NCBI GenBank assembly: GCA_025352375.1
Contig: JANXTL010000189.1
Location: 1-37,942, forward strand
Reading direction: 5' to 3'
DNA length: 37,942 bases
Source: Acetobacteraceae bacterium
Lineage (GTDB): Bacteria; Pseudomonadota; Alphaproteobacteria; Acetobacterales; Acetobacteraceae
Each line of letters starts with the position of its first letter. Position 1 is the first letter of the stretch. The notes beneath the pieces were generated by a model. That model was not told where the DNA came from. It did no database searches and worked only from the letters and a program-made list of their open reading frames with translations. Of the stretch, positions 1-7,999 are shown piece after piece. Position numbers and translations under genes: made by a program.

Positions 1-96
1 GCGACGGTGGAACAAGGCTTCGCCGACCCGACGATACGCGATTTTATCGAGGTGCTGGACGGCCCCGCGGCCGTACTGGCCCGCCTGCGCCGCTAA
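1..96 (+). CDS. C-terminal end of an unidentified protein (partial)
   Basis: The first 31 codons read openly in frame 1 and finish at TAA 94-96. The visible tail ends in DGPAAVLARLRR. Only the C-terminus lies in the window and it shows no diagnostic motif, so I do not assign a function. A GC-rich hairpin (141-169) follows, which fits the end of a transcription unit. Confidence 0.6.
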   Translation, partial: ATVEQGFADPTIRDFIEVLDGPAAVLARLRR

Positions 97-140
97 TGCT
101 CCCCACGCTAACCCTGCCGATATGATGGCCCGCTGGCTCT

Positions 141-169
141 AAGGGCGGTGGGACGACCCACCGCCACTT
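141..169. terminator. Hairpin between convergent genes
   Basis: GGCGGTGGG (144-152) and CCCACCGCC (157-165) form a perfect 9-bp stem around the loop ACGA. AAG (141-143) and CTT (167-169) can extend it past one bulged A. It sits between the plus-strand gene ending at 96 and the minus-strand gene ending at 173, so it could serve both directions. There is no good T-tract on either side, so intrinsic termination is plausible but not certain. Confidence 0.6.
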
Positions 170-172
170 GGA

Positions 173-310
173 TCAGCCCTTTTTCGGCGGCGGCCGTTGG
201 CCGGGCTGAGGAATATTCAGGCCCGGTCCGGCGCTGGCCTTCAGCCGTTCGGCGTCGGTTTTCTTGGGTTTCTTGGCCTCGCGGTTAGATTTCTTCTGTC
301 CTTTGGCCAT
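173..310 (-). CDS. Small Lys-rich hypothetical protein (45 aa)
   Basis: ATG at 310-308, TGA at 175-173. The product is 45 aa, begins MAKGQKKSNREAKKPKK and ends in a Pro/Lys tail (QRPPPKKG). It is very basic, has no membrane segment or Cys, and is probably disordered. From memory, short proteins starting this way are common and conserved in alphaproteobacteria, but no function is established that I know of. A purine-rich GGAA stretch lies about 10 nt upstream of the ATG. The reading is supported by the lack of any competing gene between 97 and 371. Confidence 0.7.
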   Translation of the reverse strand: MAKGQKKSNREAKKPKKTDAERLKASAGPGLNIPQPGQRPPPKKG

Positions 311-371
311 GATTATTTTCCATTCCTGGTTGCGGCAGGATGGATACTGGCACGCGCCGATGCGCCGTACG

Positions 372-1385
372 CTACATAATCGCGTCGTTCAGGTGGCACG
401 CACTTTTGTGTCCTGGAGCAACTTCCTTCAGCGTGGGCGCCTCGGACGCGCAGCGCGGCATCGCGCTGGGACAGCGCGGGTGGAAATGGCAGCCTGACGG
501 CGGGGCGATCGGGCTGGGGATCTCGCCTTTAATGGCGGTGAACCGGCGCTTGCGGGCCTCGATCCGCGGGACTTCGGACAGCAGAGCCTGCGTGTAGGGG
601 TGGTTTGGGCGGCCGAAAATTTCCTCGGACGGCGCGGATTCGACGATGCGGCCGAGGTACATGATCAGCACCCGGTCCGACAAATGCTCGACCACGCCAA
701 GGTCGTGGCTGATGAACAGATAGGTTAGGTTCAGGTCGCGGCGGAGGTCCATGAACAGATTGAGGATTTGCGCTTGTATGGACACGTCCAGCGCGGCAAC
801 CGCCTCGTCGCAGACCAGGAATTCCGGCTGCACCGCCAAGGCGCGGGCAATGCCGATGCGCTGGCGTTGCCCGCCGGAGAATTGGTGCGGGTACCGCCGC
901 TTGAACGCGGGATCGAGGCCGGCGCGGCGAAGCTGTTCATCCAGATAGGTGTCGAACTGGCCCGCCGGGATCATGCCGTGGATGCGCGGTGCCTCCCCCA
1001 CGATGTCCGCGACTCGCAGGCGGGGATTAAGCGATGCGTAAGGGTCCTGAAAGATCATCTGAACTTTCAGTTTGGCATCTTTCGCCGCGTCGGGCGGTAA
1101 CGATGCGATATCCCTGCCCTTGAACAGGATTTCCCCGTCGGACGGCGGCATGATGCCGGCGACCATACGGCCGAGGGTGGATTTGCCGCAGCCGGATTCA
1201 CCAACGAGACCGACGACCTCACCTCGTGTCACAATCAGATCGACATTGTCGACGGCGCGGACCGTTTCATTTTTCGGTGTACGCCCGAACCGGGAGCCGA
1301 TGTCGCGCGCCATCCGAGCGGCTGCGTCGTAGCTGGGACCGAAACGTTTGGAGATACCGCGCAGTTCGATGATGCTTTCGCTCAC
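372..1385 (-). CDS. Dipeptide/oligopeptide ABC transporter ATP-binding protein, DppF-like
   Basis: This 337-aa protein is the second of two ATPases that energise the peptide importer encoded upstream. Visible motifs in order: Walker A GESGCGKST, Q-loop FQDPYASLNPR, signature FSGGQRQR, Walker B LVCDEAVAALD and switch His in ISHD. The C-terminus carries the oligopeptide/dipeptide-type extension with Cys-containing PSGCHFHPRCP. About 25 residues lie between the first strand and the canonical RAVDNV segment, as often seen in DppF proteins. The start is GTG at 1385; its GTGA overlaps the stop of the 48-aa ORF upstream, implying translational coupling. It is the last gene of the operon. The family (PepT/Opp/Dpp/Nik) is secure; the transported substrate is not readable from sequence. 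Confidence 0.95.
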   Translation of the reverse strand: MSESIIELRGISKRFGPSYDAAARMARDIGSRFGRTPKNETVRAVDNVDLIVTRGEVVGLVGESGCGKSTLGRMVAGIMPPSDGEILFKGRDIASLPPDAAKDAKLKVQMIFQDPYASLNPRLRVADIVGEAPRIHGMIPAGQFDTYLDEQLRRAGLDPAFKRRYPHQFSGGQRQRIGIARALAVQPEFLVCDEAVAALDVSIQAQILNLFMDLRRDLNLTYLFISHDLGVVEHLSDRVLIMYLGRIVESAPSEEIFGRPNHPYTQALLSEVPRIEARKRRFTAIKGEIPSPIAPPSGCHFHPRCPSAMPRCASEAPTLKEVAPGHKSACHLNDAIM

Positions 1386-1528
1386 TGCCTCGGCTCCAGG
1401 TCGGGATAGTGCGGCCGGTCGGCCGCCGGCGGTTTTTCATCGTTCTTGCGTTTCGAACCCCACCAATCGACCAGGCAAAATAGTTCCAACAAAAACTCGA
1501 ACAGGCCCCCTAAGAAGTCTCCTATCAT
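1382..1528 (-). CDS. 48-aa hydrophobic small protein inside the dpp-like operon
   Basis: ATG at 1528 overlaps the stop of the DppD-like gene (ATGA, 1528-1525), and its own TGA (1384-1382) overlaps the GTG start of the DppF-like gene. A frame locked to both neighbours by 4-base overlaps is strong evidence for translation. Residues 1-23 ([20 protein letters not shown]) form one hydrophobic, Glu-containing helix followed by DWW. Residues 24-48 are charged and Pro-rich (SKRKNDEKPPAADR). It looks like a small single-pass or amphipathic membrane protein. I do not recognise a family. Position suggests a role with the transporter, or simply a coupling spacer between the ATPase genes. Confidence 0.65.
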   Translation of the reverse strand: MIGDFLGGLFEFLLELFCLVDWWGSKRKNDEKPPAADRPHYPDLEPRQ

Positions 1529-2499
1529 GGGGCGTTCCCTTCGATTGGATGGAAGCAACGGGCGGTATGGCCGGGCGATGGTTCGCTGGTTGGCGGTTCT
1601 TGTTCGCAGACGGACGTGGCATGGGTGCAACGGGTGCGGAACGCGCAGCCCGGCGGTAACGACAGCAGGCTGGGGGTCATGCCAGGAATTTGCCGCAGGC
1701 GCTCCCCGCGTTTGTTGCGGCTTGGGACGCTGCCGATCAGGCCATGCGTGTAGGGATGGACAGGATGGTCCAACACATCGGTCGCTTCCCCGGTTTCCAC
1801 CACGCGCCCGGCGTACATCACCGCGATTCGGTCAGCGAGGCCCGCGATGACCGACAAATCATGCGTGATCCAAATCAGCGCGGTGCCGTGATCGGTGGTG
1901 AGTTTTTGTACCTCGGCCAGGATTTGCGCCTGGATCGTGACGTCCAGCGCCGTGGTGGGTTCGTCGGCGATCAACAGATCGGGGTTGTGCAGCAGGGCAA
2001 TGGCGATCGCGACGCGCTGGCGCATGCCGCCGGAGAATTGATGCGGATAGGCATTTAGCCTTTCCTCGGGGCTGGGGATACCGACCATGCCGAGGGCGTC
2101 TCGGGCGCGGGCACGCGCGTCGGCATTGGTGGTTTTGACGTGGGCATGCACCGCCTCGGTCATCTGCGTATCGATTCGCAGAACCGGGTTCAGCGTCATC
2201 ATCGGGTCCTGGAAAATCATCGCGATGCGGTTACCGCGGAGGTGCCGCATATCCCGCTCGCTGAGTTTCGCGAGGTCCTCCCCCTGATACAGGATCGATC
2301 CGCCAGTGAGACGGCCCGGCGGGTCGATCAGGCCGATGATGGAAAATCCGGTGACGGATTTGCCGGAGCCTGACTCCCCGACAAGGCCAAGCACCTGACC
2401 CCGCTCGACACTGAACGAAACATCGTCGACGGCCTTGACCACCCCGGCGCGGGTGAAAAAATGCGTGCGCAAATTGCGCACTTCCAGCGTGGCGCTCAT
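1525..2499 (-). CDS. Dipeptide/oligopeptide ABC transporter ATP-binding protein, DppD-like
   Basis: 324 aa, starting at ATG 2499, which overlaps the stop of the DppC-like gene (ATGA, 2499-2496). Motifs: Walker [10 protein letters not shown]-loop [10 protein letters not shown], signature FSGGMRQR, Walker [13 protein letters not shown] and switch His in ITHD. The C-terminal oligo/dipeptide extension ([10 protein letters not shown]) is present. Length and motif order are typical of DppD/OppD. The open frame extends further upstream to 2886, but that extension is antisense to nothing and lies inside the permease gene in another frame; the [10 protein letters not shown] start is the sensible one. 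It would pair with the DppF-like ATPase to drive import. Confidence 0.95.
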   Translation of the reverse strand: MSATLEVRNLRTHFFTRAGVVKAVDDVSFSVERGQVLGLVGESGSGKSVTGFSIIGLIDPPGRLTGGSILYQGEDLAKLSERDMRHLRGNRIAMIFQDPMMTLNPVLRIDTQMTEAVHAHVKTTNADARARARDALGMVGIPSPEERLNAYPHQFSGGMRQRVAIAIALLHNPDLLIADEPTTALDVTIQAQILAEVQKLTTDHGTALIWITHDLSVIAGLADRIAVMYAGRVVETGEATDVLDHPVHPYTHGLIGSVPSRNKRGERLRQIPGMTPSLLSLPPGCAFRTRCTHATSVCEQEPPTSEPSPGHTARCFHPIEGNAP

Positions 2500-3386
2500 C
2501 GTTTTAGCCGGGGGTTGAGCACGTCGCGCAAATGATCGCCGACCAGGTTGATAGACACGATCGTGATCAGCAGCGCGATACCGGGGTAGAAGCTGATCCA
2601 GTATTTTCCCGACAGCATGTACTGGTAGCCGTTGGCGATCAGCAGCCCGAGGGATGGTTCGGTGATCGGCACGCCCAGGCCCAGGAACGATAGGGTGGCT
2701 TCCAGCGCGATGGCGCGGGCCACTTGTTGCGTAGCGATCACGATCAACGGCGGCAGGCAGTTCGGCAGCAAATGCCGGAACATGATACGCCGCCAGGGCA
2801 GCGCGAGGCACGTCGCGGCTTCGATATATTCCCGTTTGCGCTCGACCATCGCAATGGCGCGTACGTTGCGCGCGTATCCGGCCCATTCGACAATGACCAG
2901 GGCCAGGACGACGTTCATCACGCTCTTGCCCAGGACGGCGAGGATCATGAGCGCAACGAGGATGGCGGGAAAGGATAGTTGCAGGTCCACGATGCGCATG
3001 ATGACCGCATCGGTTCGCCGTCCGAAGAACGCCGCGAGCAGGCCGAGGGTGGTGCCGACGCAGGCCGCGAATAATGCCGATCCGACCCCCACCGCGAGGC
3101 TGATGCGCAGCCCAAACAGCATGCCGGAGAACATGTCCCGGCCCTGGTCGTCGGTGCCGAGCAGGTACGTGTACCCGGCGGCAGATTTCGAACCGGGTGG
3201 GAGGCGCCCGTCCATGATGTCGAGCTGAGCGAGGTCGTAGGGGTTTTGCGGCCCGATCCAGTTCGCGAATATGGCGGCGAGCGCGATGAGGACGAACACA
3301 AACAGCCCGAATAACGCGAGCTTGGAGGCCGCGAATTCGGAGACGAAGCGACGGAAGGGGGTTTCTTCGGCGGAGATTGCGCTCAC
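2496..3386 (-). CDS. Peptide ABC transporter permease, DppC-like
   Basis: 296 aa inner-membrane permease. GTG at 3386 overlaps the DppB-like stop (GTGA), and the product begins MSAISAEETP. An N-terminal membrane helix (about 20-42, LALFGLFVFVLIALAAIFANW) is followed by a periplasmic loop ending in YLLGTDDQGRDMFSGM, a signature of DppC/OppC proteins. The inner-membrane core follows, with the EAA-type ATPase-contact segment EAATCLALPWRRIMFRHLLP. Five to six helices are visible. It forms the translocation channel with the DppB-like protein. Confidence 0.93.
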   Translation of the reverse strand: MSAISAEETPFRRFVSEFAASKLALFGLFVFVLIALAAIFANWIGPQNPYDLAQLDIMDGRLPPGSKSAAGYTYLLGTDDQGRDMFSGMLFGLRISLAVGVGSALFAACVGTTLGLLAAFFGRRTDAVIMRIVDLQLSFPAILVALMILAVLGKSVMNVVLALVIVEWAGYARNVRAIAMVERKREYIEAATCLALPWRRIMFRHLLPNCLPPLIVIATQQVARAIALEATLSFLGLGVPITEPSLGLLIANGYQYMLSGKYWISFYPGIALLITIVSINLVGDHLRDVLNPRLKR

Positions 3387-4357
3387 GCCTTTGTCTCCAA
3401 ACGCACCCGCGGATCGAGCATCGTATACAGAATATCCACCACCAAATTGATCGTAATGAACATCAGCACGATCATCATCAAATACGCCACGATCACCGGC
3501 CGGTCCAAAACGTTGATGCTGTCGATGATCAGTTTGCCCATGCCGGGCCATGCGAACACGCTTTCCGTCACCACGGCGAAAGCAATGGTCGATCCCAGTT
3601 CCAGCCCGAGCACCGTGGTCACGGGTATCATGATGTTTTTCAGGATATGCACGAAAATTACCCGAGCTGGCGAAAGGCCTTTGGCGCGAGCGAATTTGAC
3701 ATAGTCCATCGTCAGGTTTTCCCGCACCCCCGCTCGGGTTAGGCGCAACACCAGCGAAATATTGAACAGTGAGAGATTTAGCGCCGGCATCGCCATGTGG
3801 CGCAACCCGTCCCAGGTCAGAAATGACCAGCGAACGCCGAACAGCATCGCCGTCTCCCCGCGTCCGGTGCTGGGCAGCCAGCCCAGTTGCACCGCGAACA
3901 CCATGATCAGCATCAGCCCGACCCAAAAGGAGGGCAGCGAAAAGCCGAGGATGCTGCCGGTCATGATAACGCGGCCCAGGAATCCGTTGGGCTTCAGGCC
4001 GGCGTAAAGCCCCAACGGGATTCCGAAACACATCGACATCAGTACGGCGGTCACCGCCAGTTCCAGCGTCGCCGGCATGCGCCCGCCAATCAGTTTCAGC
4101 GCGGGCTCGTTGAAGACAAAGCTGCGGCCGAGATCGCCGTGCAGCGCGCCGTTCAGAAAATACGCGTACTGCCGCCACAACGGCTGATCCAGCCCCATTT
4201 CCGCGATTATTTTCGCTCGCTCGGCTTGATCGGCCTCGGGGGAAATCAGGATATCCACGGGATTGCCGATCACGTGCACGCCGACGAACACGATGACCGT
4301 CATGGCCAGTAAGACGAAGCTGGCCTGGAACATGCGGCGGAGAATCCAGGTGAACAC
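3383..4357 (-). CDS. Peptide ABC transporter permease, DppB-like
   Basis: 324 aa, starting at GTG 4357 (MFTWILRRMFQ). The GTG shares one base with the TAG stop of the binding-protein gene. The N-terminal helix is followed by the domain typical of DppB (GLDQPLWRQYAYFLNGALHGDLGRS region) and the EAA-like loop near FARAKGLSPARVIFVHILKN. The C-terminal helices end in DPRVRLETKA, a common DppB ending. Together with the DppC-like subunit it makes the membrane pore. Type and length match the family closely. Confidence 0.93.
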   Translation of the reverse strand: MFTWILRRMFQASFVLLAMTVIVFVGVHVIGNPVDILISPEADQAERAKIIAEMGLDQPLWRQYAYFLNGALHGDLGRSFVFNEPALKLIGGRMPATLELAVTAVLMSMCFGIPLGLYAGLKPNGFLGRVIMTGSILGFSLPSFWVGLMLIMVFAVQLGWLPSTGRGETAMLFGVRWSFLTWDGLRHMAMPALNLSLFNISLVLRLTRAGVRENLTMDYVKFARAKGLSPARVIFVHILKNIMIPVTTVLGLELGSTIAFAVVTESVFAWPGMGKLIIDSINVLDRPVIVAYLMMIVLMFITINLVVDILYTMLDPRVRLETKA

Positions 4358-5925
4358 TAGGGTTTCACCTCGATCACGCCAGTCGCCCGCGTTTCCTCAT
4401 CGGTGCGCGCCGCGAAGGTCAACCCCTTACGGGTCGCCCAAATATTCTTTTGCAAATGCAGCATGATGACCGGCACGTCCTCCATCGCCATCTTCATCGC
4501 CCGCAGCACGATCTTATCGCGCTCGCCACGGTCCATGGCGGTCATGGCCTGGTCGATTAGCGCATCGACTGCCGGGTTGGAATACCGGCCGCGATTGGCG
4601 GTGCCCAGTCCGCGTTCGGGGTTCCAGGTGGCGATCTGAGCACGTAACGGATTGGTGCCCTCGCCGCTGTTCACGCCCCAGCCCAGCAGGAAAGCGGCGA
4701 ATTCCTGTTTGCCGGCACGGGTGGCATAGCTGCTCCAGGGCATCGTATCGACGGTGGTTTGGACCCCGATGCGCTGCCACATCTGCGCCACGGCCTGCAC
4801 GATCTTGGCGTCGTTGACATAACGGTCGTTCGGGCCGTGCAAGGTAATGCGAAACCCGTTTGGATACCCCGCCTCGGCCAGCAGCGCCTTGGCGCGGTCG
4901 GCCTGGAACGGGTCGGGGAGCAGGTCGTCCACATGGTTGCTGTTCCCGGGCGGGAGGTACTGTTTGGTCGGGATCGCCGCACCCTCCATCACCCGTTCGA
5001 CGATGCCGGCGCGGTTGATCGCCAGCGAAAGGGCCTGCCGAACGCGCAGGTCTTTCAGCGGGTTTTTGGGCAAAACCTCCCCATTTGGTCCGGTGATTTC
5101 CGGCATTGTCGCGTCATGGGAATGGTCCAGCCACAAATAGATGGACCGGTTGCTGACCACCTCCGACACCACGACGCGGGGGTCGGTGCGCAGCTTGGCC
5201 AGATCGGCGGGCGGCACGAACTCGATGATCCCCACGTCCCCCGCCAGCAACGACGCGGTGCGCCCTGCGTCGTTGCTGATCACGCGGTAATCGACGCGCG
5301 CCCAGTATGGCTTCGGGCCCCAGTAGGCGTCGTTCCGAACCATCTCGATCTTGTTGCCTGGCTGGTAGGACACGAACCGGAATGGGCCTGTCCCTATTGC
5401 ATTCTTGCCGCTGTTGAAATCCTCGGTCGAGGGTTCGGCGCCCAGTTTGTGGGAAATCATGAAGACCTGCAGCAGGTCCTGTGGCAGCAGCGGGTAGGGG
5501 CTGGCGGTCTTTAGCAGGATCGTATGCGAATCGAGGATTTCCGTCGCCACCACCGCGCGGGTGTAAATCTGGAATGACGCGGGACTGTTCTTCACTTTGG
5601 GCACGCGCGCCAAAGTGTATGCTACGTCCTCGGCGGTGAAAGGCGTGCCGTCGTGAAATTTGGCGTCCCGCAGCTTGAGTTCCCAGGTGGTGGGGTCGCG
5701 CAGCGTCCAGCTCAGCGCGAGGTTGGGGATCATGTGGCCGGTCGCGTCCTGATCGATCAGCCTGTCGAAGATGTGGCCGTGCGCCGACAAATTGGGCGTC
5801 AGCGTGTGGTAATGCGGGTCCATGCTCGTGACCGGCGCCGAGGACGCGATCGTCAGCGTCTGCGCTGAGGCAGCGGCAGCCGACAGTCCCAGAATCGCCA
5901 TTGCACGCACAAAAACCCGAACCAT
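4357..5925 (-). CDS. Peptide ABC transporter substrate-binding protein (SBP_bac_5 family)
   Basis: 522 aa, ATG at 5925. Residues 1-21 are a signal peptide with a likely cut after ASA (AAAASAQTLTIA), so the mature protein is periplasmic. The SBP_bac_5 pattern is visible: TSMDPHYHTLTPN near the N-terminus, LRDAKFHDGTPFTAEDVAYTL, GTGPFRFVSY and VRQALSLAINR. This is the solute-capturing subunit and first gene of the five-subunit operon. A GGGG stretch lies about 8 nt upstream of the start. TATAAC on the minus strand at 5957-5952 could be a -10 box in the 83-bp divergent interval, but I cannot pair it with a clear -35. The ligand (peptide, opine, nickel chelate or other) cannot be decided from sequence. 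Confidence 0.94.
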   Translation of the reverse strand: MVRVFVRAMAILGLSAAAASAQTLTIASSAPVTSMDPHYHTLTPNLSAHGHIFDRLIDQDATGHMIPNLALSWTLRDPTTWELKLRDAKFHDGTPFTAEDVAYTLARVPKVKNSPASFQIYTRAVVATEILDSHTILLKTASPYPLLPQDLLQVFMISHKLGAEPSTEDFNSGKNAIGTGPFRFVSYQPGNKIEMVRNDAYWGPKPYWARVDYRVISNDAGRTASLLAGDVGIIEFVPPADLAKLRTDPRVVVSEVVSNRSIYLWLDHSHDATMPEITGPNGEVLPKNPLKDLRVRQALSLAINRAGIVERVMEGAAIPTKQYLPPGNSNHVDDLLPDPFQADRAKALLAEAGYPNGFRITLHGPNDRYVNDAKIVQAVAQMWQRIGVQTTVDTMPWSSYATRAGKQEFAAFLLGWGVNSGEGTNPLRAQIATWNPERGLGTANRGRYSNPAVDALIDQAMTAMDRGERDKIVLRAMKMAMEDVPVIMLHLQKNIWATRKGLTFAARTDEETRATGVIEVKP

Positions 5926-6008
5926 CGTGTGCCCCCGTTCTTCTGTCCCCGGTTATAGCGGCCGGCCCCGAACCCGCGCTAGGCTTTACCGAACGAACGG
6001 AGACGACC

Positions 6009-6137
6009 GTGAAAATTGGGTATCGGAGCATGTCCCGCCAGACCGAATGGGGCGGCTATCCCGCCGTTGTGCGGTCCGTCCTGGCCAAGGTGAAGGATGA
6101 TGGCACCGACATCTATCCGACGGTGAAGGAAGCCTGA
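6009..6137 (+). CDS. 42-aa small ORF preceding the DHP-decarboxylase-like gene
   Basis: GTG at 6009-6011 is preceded by GGAG (5999-6002) at good spacing. It gives a 42-aa product beginning MKIGYRSMSRQTEWGGYP and ending KDDGTDIYPTVKEA. Its TGA (6135-6137) overlaps the ATG of the next gene (TGATG). Placement, ribosome-binding site and one-base overlap support translation and coupling. It has no signal peptide, helix-turn-helix or Cys motif that I can see. It could be a genuine small protein or the shortened remnant of a longer gene; I do not recognise the family. Confidence 0.5.
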   Translation: MKIGYRSMSRQTEWGGYPAVVRSVLAKVKDDGTDIYPTVKEA

Positions 6138-7021
6138 TGCTCACGTTGCGTTCCGCGTTTGCCACCTACCCGCACACCGCCGCGTTGAAGGACGGACGGG
6201 TGAAATCCGACCGGGTTGCGTTCGATTTCGAGGAGGTCGAGCCGATCACCCGGGCCTTCCGCCGCATGGTTCGGACAGGCGATTTCGACCTGTGCGAGAT
6301 CGCGGTGACGACCCTGGCGCAGGCGCATTTCTACAACAAAGGCCTGACCGCGCTGCCGGTCGTGGTGATGCGCGGCTTCCACCACCATGCGCTGATGTGC
6401 CGGTTGGACTCGCCGTTGCGCGGGCCGGCGGACCTCAAGGGCAAACGGATCGGGGTCAGGGCGTTCTCCCAGACCACCGGCGTGTGGCTGCGCGGCATCA
6501 TGCTGGATGATTACGGCGTCGATCACCGCGATATAACGTGGGTCACGGCGGAGGACGCCCATCTGGCGGAATACGCCGATCCGCCCAATGTCGTGCGCAT
6601 CCGCCCCGACCAGGATTTGCGCGCCATGCTGCTGAATGGGGAGATCGACGCGGGCATCGCGTTGGTGGGGATCGATGAATCCAAAATACGTCCGGTCGTC
6701 GCCGACCCGGCCGCCGCTGCCGCGGCCTGGTATCGCAAGGTGGGCGCCTACCCGGTGAACCATGTGATTTGCGTGAAGACGGCGCTGCTCGACGCGAACC
6801 CGTGGCTGGCCCCGGAACTGTTCCGCCTGTACGGTGCGGCGAAAGCAGCGGCAAGCGAACCGAGCGCGGAAGAAAGGTTCCGCCCGCTTGTGGGAGGGGA
6901 CCCGCTGCCGTATGGGCTGGAGGCCAACCGCGCGGGGATCGAAATCTGCGTCCGTTACGCGGCGGAGCAGGGGTTGGTGTCGGAGGCCTATGCGCCGGAG
7001 GTGCTGTTTGCGGGGTTGTAG
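6137..7021 (+). CDS. 4,5-dihydroxyphthalate decarboxylase-related / substrate-binding-fold protein
   Basis: 294 aa starting at ATG 6137. The sequence has the type-2 periplasmic-binding fold pattern shared by 4,5-dihydroxyphthalate decarboxylase (Pht5) and NMT1-like binding proteins: EPITRAFRRMVRTGDFDLCE, the FHHHALMCR strand, GPADLKGKRIGVRAFSQTTGVW, and DAGIALVG. There is no signal peptide, so a cytosolic enzyme or an unusually exported protein are both possible. It lies divergent from the peptide transporter and directly after the 42-aa ORF. The exact substrate is unknown; annotation as a decarboxylase rests on family resemblance only. Confidence 0.75.
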   Translation: MLTLRSAFATYPHTAALKDGRVKSDRVAFDFEEVEPITRAFRRMVRTGDFDLCEIAVTTLAQAHFYNKGLTALPVVVMRGFHHHALMCRLDSPLRGPADLKGKRIGVRAFSQTTGVWLRGIMLDDYGVDHRDITWVTAEDAHLAEYADPPNVVRIRPDQDLRAMLLNGEIDAGIALVGIDESKIRPVVADPAAAAAAWYRKVGAYPVNHVICVKTALLDANPWLAPELFRLYGAAKAAASEPSAEERFRPLVGGDPLPYGLEANRAGIEICVRYAAEQGLVSEAYAPEVLFAGL

Positions 7022-7244
7022 TCCCCGCTTCCGTCATCCCCGCTTCCGTCATCCCCGGTCCCGGGGGTTCAACAGCACCAAGTCTGGCACCAGATGCCGT
7101 GGGGCCGTCCACACCGACAAGCCAGCGGATGACGGACGGGGCGGGGCGCTATTAAACCTGTGTAACGCAGCGACCCCACCGGCTTGCATTACCCGTCACA
7201 TCCGCTATTCCCACCCAACCGAAACAACGGTGGGGGAGCGCGGC
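7022..7244. other. Intergenic region with a short tandem and inverted repeat
   Basis: Two tandem copies of a 15-bp unit containing CCGTCATCC (7031-7039 and 7046-7054) are matched by the inverted copy GGATGACGG (7127-7135). The dyad could fold into a long-range stem downstream of the gene ending at 7021, or be a degenerate REP-type element. The remainder leads into the GldA-like gene, whose GTG at 7245 is preceded by a GGTGGGGGAG ribosome-binding stretch. I see no other gene here. Confidence 0.4.
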
Positions 7245-7997
7245 GTGACAGCCGAACAGCCGCAAACACTTATCGAGATCGACGGCCTGACCAAGCGCTT
7301 CGGCGCCTTCACCGCCGTCGACAACGTCTCATTCAGCGTCGCCAAGGGGGAGGTTCTCGGGTTCCTCGGCCCCAACGGCGCCGGCAAATCCACCACCATG
7401 CGCATGCTCGCAAGCTTCATGATCCCAACCTCGGGCACCGCGCGCATCTGCGGGCACGACGTGCAGACCAACTCGGTCGCGGCGCGCACGGCGCTCGGAT
7501 ATCTGCCGGAAGGCGCGCCGACCTATCCGGAAATGGCGGTCACCGCCTTCCTGCGGTTCTGCGCCAAAATTCGCGGCTACCGGGGTTCCGAACTCAACGA
7601 CCGAGTCGCCCACGCCATCGGCCTGACGGGCCTGCAAGGCGTGCGCCTGCAACCGGTGGAAACATTATCGAAAGGCTTCAAGCGCCGCGTCGGCCTGGCG
7701 CAGGCGCTGCTGCACAACCCGCCCGTGCTGGTGCTGGATGAGCCGACCGACGGCCTCGACCCCAACCAGAAGCATGAGGTCCGCGCCCTGATCCAGCAAA
7801 TGGCGCCGGACAAAGCGATCGTCATCTCCACCCATATTCTGGAGGAGGTGGACGCCGTCTGCACCCGCGCGATCGTCATTGCCAACGGCCGGATCGTGGC
7901 CGACGCGACGCCCGCCGAACTGGAAAAGCGGCACCCCTCCGGCAAACTGGACGACGTGTTCCGGCTGCTGACGACCGGCATGAAGGACGCCGCCTGA
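7245..7997 (+). CDS. ABC transporter ATP-binding protein, GldA-like
   Basis: 250 aa from GTG 7245, chosen because a GGGGGAG stretch precedes it and the ABC domain begins about 10 residues later (IEIDGLTKRFG). Motifs: Walker A GPNGAGKST, Q-loop region GYLPEGAPTYPEM, signature LSKGFKRRVGLAQAL, Walker B VLVLDEPTDGLDPNQ and switch His in ISTHILEE. The YLPEGAP and LDPNQ forms are characteristic of the GldA subgroup, known in Bacteroidetes gliding and present in many non-gliding bacteria. It is the first gene of a five-gene run through 12201 and lies 2 bp before the permease. Confidence 0.92.
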   Translation: MTAEQPQTLIEIDGLTKRFGAFTAVDNVSFSVAKGEVLGFLGPNGAGKSTTMRMLASFMIPTSGTARICGHDVQTNSVAARTALGYLPEGAPTYPEMAVTAFLRFCAKIRGYRGSELNDRVAHAIGLTGLQGVRLQPVETLSKGFKRRVGLAQALLHNPPVLVLDEPTDGLDPNQKHEVRALIQQMAPDKAIVISTHILEEVDAVCTRAIVIANGRIVADATPAELEKRHPSGKLDDVFRLLTTGMKDAA

Positions 7998-7999
7998 TC

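Noticed and set aside
2500-2886. Long N-terminal extension of the DppD-like ATPase
   Set aside because: It lies in the wrong frame of the permease gene and is Arg/Pro-rich; the ATGA overlap at 2499 fixes the start.
5926-6008. TATAAC at 5957-5952 as the -10 of the transporter operon
   Set aside because: No convincing -35 at proper spacing; mentioned in the gene entry only.
7022-7140. CCGTCATCC repeats as a full REP/BIME element
   Set aside because: Only short matches (9 bp in the inverted arm) and no second locus in the window; kept only as an intergenic note.
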